A stretch of DNA of 15,915 nucleotides. It comes from DASPXK01 sp035637315 (GTDB taxonomy: Bacteria; Chloroflexota; UBA6077; JACCZL01). How positions within the stretch are numbered: the stretch's first letter is position 1; every line of letters starts with the position of its first letter. Below are positions 1 through 6,492 of this stretch, piece after piece. The stretch spans positions 1 through 15,915 of the forward strand of contig DASPXK010000357.1 of assembly GCA_035637315.1 (NCBI GenBank), written 5' to 3'. The position numbers were made by a program, and so were the translations under genes. The notes under the pieces were generated by a model. That model had not been told where the DNA came from. It made no database searches and saw nothing but the letters and a program-made list of their open reading frames with translations.

Positions 1-99
1 ATGTGAGTCAAGTGCGTAGAAGCCCAGCGCCGCTCTTCGCTCGCCGGTTGTGAGGAGCGGGGCAGTCGGCGGATCGTCCGGCATGAGGCACGTGGCACG

Positions 100-1332
100 A
101 TGAGCAGGCTTCCAATCCGCCTCGATCTTGGCGCCGCCTCCGGCCCAAGCCTGATCCATGCCGCGACGGTGCCGTCCTGCACTGTCTGCGCCGGCGGCCC
201 GGCCCTCGTCGGTCCGCTCGCCACCGCGGGCATGACCGGCACCGCCCTCGTGCTCCACCAGCTGCTCTGGGTCTTCGCACCTCTGAATGCGATCATGCTC
301 CGGCTCAGCTACGGCGTTCACCGCGACCCGCTGCCGCTCGTGGTGGGCGGCCTCGGCTCGCTCTTGCTGTTGCTCCATATGGCCTCACCCTACATCTTGC
401 CGCCGCATCCGCCCGATCTCACGAACCCCTTCCGGCTCATCAGCCTCACCCTGACCTGGCTCGGAAGTCCACTGCTCATCGTGGGCGCGGCGCTGGATTG
501 GCGGGCCCGGCGGCGCGCCGCGACCTGCGCCCCGGAGGACTACTGGCAGACGGTGCTGCTGGGACAAAACCCCGGGCTGCGCCGGGGCCGACACGTGTTC
601 GCCCTCATTCCCGCGAATCCGCGCTGCTCGATGTGCAACGCCCCATTCGCGGGCATCGGCGCGCCGTTCATGCGGCTGTTGGGTAAGGCGCCATCTGCCA
701 ACAACCCCCGGTTCTGCGCAGATTGCCTGGCCAAGACACCCCTGGGCGGCGCCGAAATCGAGTTGTCTCTGCTCTTCGCGGACGTGCGCGGCTCGACCGG
801 CCTCGCCGAGGGGATCAGCCCGGCCGACTTCATGCGCCTCATGAACCGCTTCTACGCCGCGGCGATCGACGTCCTTGTTCCTGCCGACGCCCTGATCGAC
901 AAATTTGTGGGCGATGAGGTGATCGCGCTCTTTGTGCCCGGTTTCGCCGGCCGGGACCACGCGCGGCGTGCAGTTCAGGCGGCCCAGGAGCTGCTCCGCG
1001 CAACCGGCCATGCGCGTCCCGAAGGTCCGTGGCTGCGGGTCGGCGTGGGCGTCCATACTGGTGTAGCTTTCGTCGGGCTCGTGGGATCCGAAGGCAGCGT
1101 CACGCAGGTCACGGCCCTCGGCGACGCCGTCAACAGCACCGCCCGCCTGGCGTCGTCGGCCGCAGGCGGCGAGGTGCTGGTCAGTCAGGCCAGCTGCTCC
1201 TCGGCCGGGCTCGCCGTCGACGATCTGCAGCAGCGCCAGCTCGACTTGAAGGGACGCGCGGAGCCGATGCAGGTGGCGGTACTGCGTGTGGGACCCAACC
1301 AGCCCGTGCCTGCGCCCTCCCCAGTGCGGTAG
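100..1332 (+). CDS. Membrane-anchored class III adenylate cyclase with cysteine cluster
   Basis: Predicted to make cAMP from ATP at the cytoplasmic membrane (410 aa). The cyclase domain spans about residues 220-397. It has both metal-binding aspartates (D228 in FADVRG and D272 in DKFVGDE), the adenine-selecting pair K268 and D342, and the transition-state pair N345 and R349 in GDAVNSTAR, so the active site looks intact. Before it lies a four-cysteine module (C176-x2-C179, C206-x2-C209, with NAPF and MRLLGK between) that I recall preceding cyclase domains in related bacteria. The N-terminal 135 residues hold about three or four hydrophobic segments (near 36-60, 78-98 and 111-131), with C27-x2-C30 just before the first, resembling MerC mercury-transport proteins; that likeness is tentative. 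The ATG has GAGG 11 nt upstream, a weak ribosome site, so the start is not certain. It converges on the penicillin-binding protein gene. The cyclase call is firm; the sensed signal is unknown. Confidence 0.9.
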   Translation: MSRLPIRLDLGAASGPSLIHAATVPSCTVCAGGPALVGPLATAGMTGTALVLHQLLWVFAPLNAIMLRLSYGVHRDPLPLVVGGLGSLLLLLHMASPYILPPHPPDLTNPFRLISLTLTWLGSPLLIVGAALDWRARRRAATCAPEDYWQTVLLGQNPGLRRGRHVFALIPANPRCSMCNAPFAGIGAPFMRLLGKAPSANNPRFCADCLAKTPLGGAEIELSLLFADVRGSTGLAEGISPADFMRLMNRFYAAAIDVLVPADALIDKFVGDEVIALFVPGFAGRDHARRAVQAAQELLRATGHARPEGPWLRVGVGVHTGVAFVGLVGSEGSVTQVTALGDAVNSTARLASSAAGGEVLVSQASCSSAGLAVDDLQQRQLDLKGRAEPMQVAVLRVGPNQPVPAPSPVR

Positions 1333-1385
1333 TGAGGTAGCGCGTAGTGCCCTAGAGGGCGGACCCGCTACCGCACTACCGCACT
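1323..1385. terminator. Long inverted repeat between convergent genes, likely bidirectional terminator
   Basis: Two 20-nt arms (1323-1342 and 1366-1385) are inverted copies matching at 19 of 20 positions. The loop carries a second perfect hairpin, GCCCT-AG-AGGGC, at 1349-1360. The structure covers the cyclase stop codon and ends 12 bp short of the penicillin-binding protein stop codon, where a two-way terminator would be expected. There is no clear T-run on either side, so the termination role is inferred from position and symmetry. The arms are built from repeated GTAGTGN-like units. Confidence 0.6.
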
Positions 1386-1397
1386 ACCCACTCGCTT

Positions 1398-3794
1398 TCA
1401 ACGTCGTCCGGGCCTGGGCTGGGGCGTCGCGGTCGGCTGGGGCCTCGGAGTCGCCTGCGCGGGCGAGGTTACTCGTGCGGGGGCCACCGTCGGCGGGGGT
1501 GGAGGCGGCGTTGGCTGGGCCTGGTTCGTAGCCTGTGGCGGAGTCGCGGCCGGAAACAGCGCCGGCGGCGCCGGTCCGGTCGCGGGCGGTGGCCCCGCCG
1601 GCGTGCCCGAGCCGGCCGGCGTGGCCGCCACGGTCGCAGCCGGCGTGGCCGGCGCCTGATTCCCGCCCACAGTCACCCGTCCAGTGTTCGGGGCTCGCTC
1701 GAACGGGTAGAGGTCCTTGTAGCAGCCGCCCGGGCCGCACACGTCCACGTCGATCAGCCCGGCCGGTCGCTCGAACTGGTCGGGCGGCAGGTTGAGGCGC
1801 TCGATCGCGGCGTCCATCGCCTCGCGCCAGATCTTGCCAGCGCTCATCGAGCTGAGCACTTCCTTCATCGGATGGTTGTCGGTATTGCCCACCCACACGC
1901 CGATCGCCAGGTTCGGCGTGTAGCCCATGGTCCACGTGTCGTGGTACTGGTCCGTCGTACCGGTCTTGACCGCGGCCGGCCGAGGCATGCTGATCGGGCT
2001 GTTGGGCGCAAACGTTATCAGGCGAGCGTTCGGGTCTGAGAGGATGCTGGTGACCATATACGCGTAGCGCGGGTCCACCACCTGCTCACCCTGAGGCACC
2101 TTGTAGTCCTCGATCACGTTGCCGTCCGCGTCGATCAGCTTGGTGATCGACACCGGAGGGATCCTGATGCCGTTGTTGGCCAGAACCGTGTACGCCGAGA
2201 GCAGGTCCAGCGGCCTGACCTCGGCCCCACCAATCGCCATTGCCAGCCCGAGGCGGCTTCGGTCGGTCCAGGTGGTGATGCCCATCCGCGTCGCCAGCTC
2301 GGCCACCGTATCGATCCCGGTGAACTGGAGCACCTTGATGGCCGGGATGTTGAACGAGTTTCCGAGCGCCGATCGAAGCGTCACGGTGCCGTGAAATTTC
2401 TTGTCGTAGTTGTCGGGGCTCCAGACCCGCCCGAGCTCGTCTCGAAACGAGATCCGCTCGTCTACCACCGTCGTCGCCGGCGTGTAGCCCTTGGTGAAGG
2501 ATGCCAGATAGACGATTGGCTTGATCGACGAGCCGGGCTGGCGCGCCGCGAGGGCGACGTTCAACTGGCCCTGGATGTCGGCGTTCCAGTAGTCCATGCT
2601 GCCGACCATCGCCAGCAGCTCGCCGGTCTTTGGATTGATCACGGTGATCGAGGTGTTGTTGGCGTCCCGCTGCTGAAGGGTCGGGATGTTGTTGCGGGCG
2701 ACCTCCTCCATCCTGTTCTGGAGGTCCAGGTCGAGCGTGGTGAATATCTTCAGGCCGCCCTGGTAAAGGGCCTTGGCGCCGTACTTCGCTTCGATCACGT
2801 CGCGTACGTACATCACCCAGTGTGGGGACAGGTAAACCGGCTTCTGGGGCTGGTAGCGCAGCTCAGCCTGGCTGGCTTGTTGGGCCTCGAACTCGGTGAC
2901 GAAGCCCTGGCGGACCATCTGGTCCAGCACGTAGGCCTGGCGAGCCTTCGCTCCGACCGGGTTGCGGAGTGGATCGTAGACCGAGGGCGAGGCGGGTAGG
3001 CCCGCGATCACGGCGGCCTCGCCCAGTGTCAGGTCGCGGGCGTGTTTGCCAAAGTACGTTTGGGAGGCTGCCTCCACGCCGTACGCCTGGTTGCCGTAGT
3101 AGATCTCATTCAAGTACAGCGCCAGGATCTGGCTCTTCGACAGCTTCTGAGTCACCTGGTACGCCAGCAGCGCTTCCTTCGCCTTGCGGGCGACACTGAT
3201 GTCGTAGCGCTCCTCGGGCTTCAGCAGCACGTTGCGCACGAGCTGCTGGGTGATCGTGCTGGCCCCTGAGACCACGTTCTGCTCGGTCACGTTCTGGAAG
3301 AAGGCCCGCACCATGCCCTTCAGGTCCACGCCCGGGTTGGAGTAGAAGTTGGCATCCTCGGCGGCGAGCGAGGCGTCGATCAGGTACTGCGAGACCTCCG
3401 ATAGCGGGACTACCGTCCGCTTGCCGCCCTCCTGGTCATAGAACTCCCAGAGCAGCGTGCCCTTGCGGTCGAACACCTGGGCCGTCTTGAACGACTCGCG
3501 GCTCGAGATCTGGTTGACCGACGGCAAGTCCCGGTTGATGTTGGCGTACGCCGTAGCCGCGCCATGGATTGCGCCGAGCAGCACGATCAGGCCGGCCCCG
3601 AGGATCCCGATAGCCGAGACGGCGACGACGATCAGGACGCTCTGAACTCCTCGCCGCTGGAGTCGCTGTCGTCGGCGGGCGCGGAGCTGGGCCCGTCGGT
3701 GCACGTCGCGGAGACGTCCGCGCCGCTCGACACCGTTACCGGCCTTGGGCAGGTCCCCGCCGCGATACCCGTTCCCGTTTGAGCTGTAGACCAT
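1398..3794 (-). CDS. Class A penicillin-binding protein (peptidoglycan glycosyltransferase/transpeptidase)
   Basis: Bifunctional cell-wall enzyme (798 aa) that polymerises lipid II glycan strands and cross-links the stem peptides. A basic cytoplasmic head (residues 1-50, rich in Arg) precedes one membrane anchor at about 50-75. The glycosyltransferase domain (about 100-290) has the catalytic E146 in EDANFYSNPG, the STITQQLVRN motif at 179-188 and LALYLNEIYYG at 224-234. The usual histidine of the EDxxFxxHxG motif is N153. The transpeptidase domain has all three motifs: S422-x2-K425, S480-F-N482 and K610-T-G612. After about residue 710 the chain becomes a Pro/Ala/Thr-rich tail of about 90 residues, probably disordered in the wall space, and a CGPGGC pair of cysteines sits at 686-691. 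It lies 93 bp downstream of rqcH on the same strand, so co-transcription is possible; I saw no convincing promoter in that gap. Confidence 0.95.
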   Translation of the reverse strand: MVYSSNGNGYRGGDLPKAGNGVERRGRLRDVHRRAQLRARRRQRLQRRGVQSVLIVVAVSAIGILGAGLIVLLGAIHGAATAYANINRDLPSVNQISSRESFKTAQVFDRKGTLLWEFYDQEGGKRTVVPLSEVSQYLIDASLAAEDANFYSNPGVDLKGMVRAFFQNVTEQNVVSGASTITQQLVRNVLLKPEERYDISVARKAKEALLAYQVTQKLSKSQILALYLNEIYYGNQAYGVEAASQTYFGKHARDLTLGEAAVIAGLPASPSVYDPLRNPVGAKARQAYVLDQMVRQGFVTEFEAQQASQAELRYQPQKPVYLSPHWVMYVRDVIEAKYGAKALYQGGLKIFTTLDLDLQNRMEEVARNNIPTLQQRDANNTSITVINPKTGELLAMVGSMDYWNADIQGQLNVALAARQPGSSIKPIVYLASFTKGYTPATTVVDERISFRDELGRVWSPDNYDKKFHGTVTLRSALGNSFNIPAIKVLQFTGIDTVAELATRMGITTWTDRSRLGLAMAIGGAEVRPLDLLSAYTVLANNGIRIPPVSITKLIDADGNVIEDYKVPQGEQVVDPRYAYMVTSILSDPNARLITFAPNSPISMPRPAAVKTGTTDQYHDTWTMGYTPNLAIGVWVGNTDNHPMKEVLSSMSAGKIWREAMDAAIERLNLPPDQFERPAGLIDVDVCGPGGCYKDLYPFERAPNTGRVTVGGNQAPATPAATVAATPAGSGTPAGPPPATGPAPPALFPAATPPQATNQAQPTPPPPPPTVAPARVTSPAQATPRPQPTATPQPRPGRR

Positions 3795-3870
3795 GTCGCC
3801 CGTATTCTGCCACAGGATCCGGCGCCAGCCGGCCTTCGGGCAAGGCGTGTGCCACTATCGTCACCGCAAC

Positions 3871-3905
3871 TCGCTTCTCGCTTCTCGCTACTCGCTACTC
3901 ACTAC
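3871..3905. repeat. Heptamer tandem repeat (TCGCTTC/TCGCTAC x5)
   Basis: Five head-to-tail 7-bp units: TCGCTTC, TCGCTTC, TCGCTAC, TCGCTAC, TCACTAC. The last two and a half units lie inside the 3' end of rqcH, whose stop codon (TAG on the minus strand, 3888-3890) is part of the array. The period and drift between units recall the heptameric short tandem repeats (STRR) described in cyanobacteria, but the sequence differs. Confidence 0.85.
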
Positions 3906-5669
3906 GCCCGGCACCACCCTCACCGTCTGCTCGTTGACGTAGCTGACCAGGCCCGGCGGGCCGCCACGGATCTTGCGGACGTGCTTGCGCAGCGTCCAGT
4001 CGACGACTACGCGGCCCGCCCCGCGGCCCCGGCTGTAGTGGGCTGCCAGGCGAGCCGCCTGGAGCAGGACCCGGCCCGGCAGCTCGCGCCCGCCGGTCCG
4101 CACCACCACATGCGCGCCAGGCAGAGCCCGCGCGTGCAGCCAGACGTCGCTCTGGCCGGCCAGGTCGAACGTCACACGCTCATTGCCACGCGCAGACGTT
4201 CCGATCAGCGCCACGAAGCCTTCTGACAGTGCAACCCGGAGTGGCCGGGGACCCGCTTCTCTGCCTCTCCCGCTGGGCCCTCTGGCTGAGGGCGTATCGG
4301 CAAGCACACCCGACGACCTTAGCTCCTCACGCAGCGCCCTCAGGCTGGCCGGGTCGTCGGCAAGCTCGGCCAGAGTCTGCGTGTCGTCCAGATACGCCAG
4401 CTCCATGCTCGCTCGCTTCAACAGCTCCGGGATGCGTTTGGTCGCTTCGCGAGCCTTCCGGTATTCGCGGAAGTAGCGTTGGGCGTTCGCGACCGGGCTC
4501 TGGCGCGGGTCGAGCGGGATGGCTCTTCCGGCGATCTCGACTGCTTGCTGGCCGGGCTGGATCGAGCTGGCCGCGGCCAGGACGAGCTGGCCTGCCTCGC
4601 GCAGCTCATCCGGGTCGCCGGTCCCGTCGGCGGCCCGCGCCAGCGCCGCCTGCCGGCGTTCCACCAGCGCCCGGCGGGTCGCGATCGCGTCCAGCAGCGC
4701 CCGCGCGAGTTGGTTGTTGGCCTGGCGGCTCGCGGTCGGCCGTGGCGCGGCCGCGAATGCCAGCTCGATGGCCTCACTGATGCTGTCGACGTCGGCCACC
4801 TCACATGCCGGCTCGAGGTGGTGGAGGTGGTACGGCGCGAACGCCACTACCCGTCCCTCATGGCGCGCGACCGAGGGCGACCACCGGGCAGCGTGCCGCA
4901 CCGGCCCCAGCAGCTCCATGACGGCGGCGCGAACGTCGGACCAGTGCGCGCCGCTGGCCGGCGCATCGACGCCTCCGCTGCAGCGGAAGGCGGCCTCCTT
5001 GCCCAGCAGCGGCGAGAAGCCGCGTAGCTGTCCCGACAGCAGCTCGTCCAGCCGAGCTGTCGGGGCATGGCGTGCCGTGCCCGCCTCAGGTTGGCCGGCC
5101 GCCAGCTCGGGCAGCCTGTCCCAGGTGTCAGTTGCCCAGGGGTCCAGGCGTGACTGGGGAGGCGGTGGCGCATATCGCAGATGCGGCAAGATAGGCCGGG
5201 CTGGGTTCCGGGCTGGCGCCGCTCGCCGTAGAGCGTCCAGGATCGTGCCGTCCCCGGAGACCAGGACCGCGTTGCTGCGCCGGCCCATCACTTCTATAAT
5301 GAGGACAACTTCACGGAGGTCTCCTCCGTCGTCCCGTTTGGACACCCTCAGCTCGAGCACCCGCTCCAGGGGCGGCTGGGTCAGGTCCTCCACGAGCCCG
5401 TCGCGGACGTACTTTCGGAGCAGCAGGAGCAGCGGTGTCACTGCCTCGGAGCCCCGCGCGAGCCGTTCACGCGTGAGGCACACTCGGGCCGCCTCGCTTT
5501 CGGCCGAGATGAGGACGTGCAGACGCTCGCCTCGGCGGTACAGGTCGAGCCCAAGCCCTCGTGGACCGAGCAGCCCGATCTTCTGGACCCGCGCCCCCAG
5601 TACCCTGGATCGCAGCTCGTCCGTGACGGCGTGGAGCGTAAGCGCGTCGACGCTTAGGACTGCTTTCAT
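3888..5669 (-). CDS. rqcH: RqcH/NFACT family ribosome quality control protein (Rqc2-like)
   Basis: Predicted to bind stalled large ribosomal subunits carrying peptidyl-tRNA and to recruit alanyl-tRNA for C-terminal alanine tailing; older annotations call the family fibronectin-binding protein. The 593 aa match the family layout. The NFACT-N domain (about 1-220) contains the family signature EVMGRRSNAVLV at 126-137. A coiled-coil middle follows, with LDPRQSPVANAQRYF and REYRKA at 386-406. The C-terminal NFACT-R domain (about 478-590) has SEGFVALIG, DVWLHARALPGAHVVVR at 508-524 and PPGLVSYVNEQTV at 571-583. At the position I align with the D97-R98 pair of Bacillus RqcH this protein has E102-R103, a conservative change. 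It diverges from gmk with an 89-bp gap. Residues 196-203 are encoded by a copy of a GC palindrome, and the last residues (VSSE) and the stop come from a heptamer repeat, so the C-terminus may be lineage-specific. Confidence 0.92.
   Translation of the reverse strand: MKAVLSVDALTLHAVTDELRSRVLGARVQKIGLLGPRGLGLDLYRRGERLHVLISAESEAARVCLTRERLARGSEAVTPLLLLLRKYVRDGLVEDLTQPPLERVLELRVSKRDDGGDLREVVLIIEVMGRRSNAVLVSGDGTILDALRRAAPARNPARPILPHLRYAPPPPQSRLDPWATDTWDRLPELAAGQPEAGTARHAPTARLDELLSGQLRGFSPLLGKEAAFRCSGGVDAPASGAHWSDVRAAVMELLGPVRHAARWSPSVARHEGRVVAFAPYHLHHLEPACEVADVDSISEAIELAFAAAPRPTASRQANNQLARALLDAIATRRALVERRQAALARAADGTGDPDELREAGQLVLAAASSIQPGQQAVEIAGRAIPLDPRQSPVANAQRYFREYRKAREATKRIPELLKRASMELAYLDDTQTLAELADDPASLRALREELRSSGVLADTPSARGPSGRGREAGPRPLRVALSEGFVALIGTSARGNERVTFDLAGQSDVWLHARALPGAHVVVRTGGRELPGRVLLQAARLAAHYSRGRGAGRVVVDWTLRKHVRKIRGGPPGLVSYVNEQTVRVVPGVVSSE
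5062..5082. repeat. Copy of GC palindrome inside rqcH
   Basis: Read on the minus strand, this 21-nt stretch matches the palindrome unit of the gmk-priA spacer (6453-6473) at 19 of 21 positions. It lies in frame in rqcH and encodes roughly residues 196-203 (AGTARHAP), in a poorly conserved linker of the NFACT-N region. Homology to the spacer copy is inferred from the near identity; a short GC-rich match by chance is possible. Confidence 0.5.
5272..5300 (+). promoter_or_regulatory. Candidate promoter inside rqcH pointing towards gmk
   Basis: A perfect TATAAT (5295-5300) lies 17 bp after TTGCTG (5272-5277) on the plus strand. It is antisense to rqcH and about 460 bp upstream of the gmk start. 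On the coding strand the hexamer falls in ATT-ATA-GAA codons, and ATA is unusual in a genome this GC-rich, which hints that the hexamer is kept. It could drive gmk or an antisense RNA, or be chance in the codons of the conserved IIEVMG region. Confidence 0.35.
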
Positions 5670-5758
5670 TCGCGCTTGCGGTGGACAGCCGGCTGCCAGC
5701 CGAAGGATCTGGCCGGAGTGGCCGTTGGCATCGCCGGCCAGGCCGAGAGCCGGGCCCG

Positions 5759-6412
5759 ATGGGTGAACGTTCCACTATAGCTGACGTGTCCGGTTCCCGC
5801 GCCGCCGCGGCCGAGGCTCCGGCCACCGGATTGGTGTTCATCCTGTCAGGACCGAGCGGGGTGGGCAAGGACACGATCACCAAGTGTTTGAAAGACGACG
5901 GCTTCCCGCTCAGCTTCTGCGTGACGGCCACAACCAGGTCCCGGCGACCCGATGAGGTCGAGGGCGACAGCTATTACTTCGTGACGGAGGAGGAGTTCGC
6001 CGCTCTGCGAGACGCCGGCGGGCTGGTGGAGCACGCCGTCGTGCACGGCAAGAACTATGGCATCCCAATCGAGGGCCTGCGCGGCGGCCTGCGCTCAGGG
6101 AAGGATGTGCTGGTCACCCCGGACGTCCAGGGCGCGGCTACGCTGCGGGCCAAGCTTCCGCAGGCGATCACCATTTTCCTGGCCCCACCGAGCCTCGAGG
6201 AGCTAGTCCCGCGTCTGGCGAACCGGGGGTCCGAGAGCGCCGAAGAGCGGGCCGCGCGCCTCGAGACCGCTGCTCGAGAGATGGAGCGCCTAGCTGAATA
6301 CGACTACGTAGTCATCAACGAGCGCGGCCGACTCTACGAGAGCGTGGAGAGAGTAAAGGCGATCATCACCGCTGAGCGCTGTCGCGTCAGGCGGCGCCTG
6401 GTCACGCTGTGA
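5759..6412 (+). CDS. gmk: Guanylate kinase
   Basis: Phosphorylates GMP to GDP with ATP in the cytoplasm, a required step in GTP and dGTP supply. From the ATG at 5759 the product is 217 aa, near the family's usual 200-210. The P-loop GPSGVGKDT is at residues 31-39. The GMP-binding segment follows with TTRSRRPDEVEGDSYYFV, then HGKNYGIP, and DVQGAATLR in the core. The lid region has RLANRGSESAEERAARL, and the C-terminal helix begins YDYVVIN. The frame is open upstream to a GTG at 5681, but that would add 26 residues with no family counterpart and sits only 11 bp from the divergent rqcH start, so I prefer 5759. A GTG at 5786 is another possible start. No strong Shine-Dalgarno is visible. Gmk is usually made with RNA polymerase omega or a DUF370 protein nearby; here it is followed by priA, as in many genomes. 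Confidence 0.93.
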   Translation: MGERSTIADVSGSRAAAAEAPATGLVFILSGPSGVGKDTITKCLKDDGFPLSFCVTATTRSRRPDEVEGDSYYFVTEEEFAALRDAGGLVEHAVVHGKNYGIPIEGLRGGLRSGKDVLVTPDVQGAATLRAKLPQAITIFLAPPSLEELVPRLANRGSESAEERAARLETAAREMERLAEYDYVVINERGRLYESVERVKAIITAERCRVRRRLVTL

Positions 6413-6422
6413 CACGCGCCGC

Positions 6423-6474
6423 AGGGGTACGGCATGCCGTGCCAACCGGGGCGGGCACGGCATGCCGTGCCCCT
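6423..6474. repeat. Paired GC palindromes in the gmk-priA spacer
   Basis: Two 21-nt units (6423-6443 and 6454-6474) are inverted copies of each other (20 of 21), and each is itself palindromic. The second contains the perfect 20-bp palindrome GGGCACGGCATGCCGTGCCC at 6453-6472. The pair fills most of the 80-bp spacer. It could fold as one long hairpin or two short ones and may end gmk transcription, but no T-run follows. A diverged copy lies in rqcH (5062-5082), so this looks like a dispersed palindromic repeat family. Confidence 0.8.
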
Positions 6475-6492
6475 ACAGCCGAATAGCTTCGT

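Noticed and set aside
385..1056. Minus-strand open frame inside the cyclase gene
   Set aside because: Shadow of the cyclase coding sequence; no family features.
1398..1800. Pro/Ala/Thr-rich tail of the penicillin-binding protein as a separate or misread segment
   Set aside because: The frame is continuous with the transpeptidase domain, and such low-complexity tails are common in class A enzymes.
3871..3905. Possible CRISPR-like array
   Set aside because: Units are 7 bp with no spacers; it is a simple tandem repeat.
5681..5758. GTG start extending gmk by 26 residues
   Set aside because: The added residues match nothing in guanylate kinases and would leave almost no space for a promoter next to the rqcH start.
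4519..5766. Long open frame (415 codons) on the plus strand across rqcH
   Set aside because: Antisense to a well-supported gene, Ser/Arg/Ala-rich and without a recognisable motif; typical of high-GC shadow frames.
5776..5781. TATAGC as a -10 box for gmk
   Set aside because: It lies inside the likely coding region, downstream of the preferred ATG and only a few bases before the alternative GTG at 5786, with no good -35.
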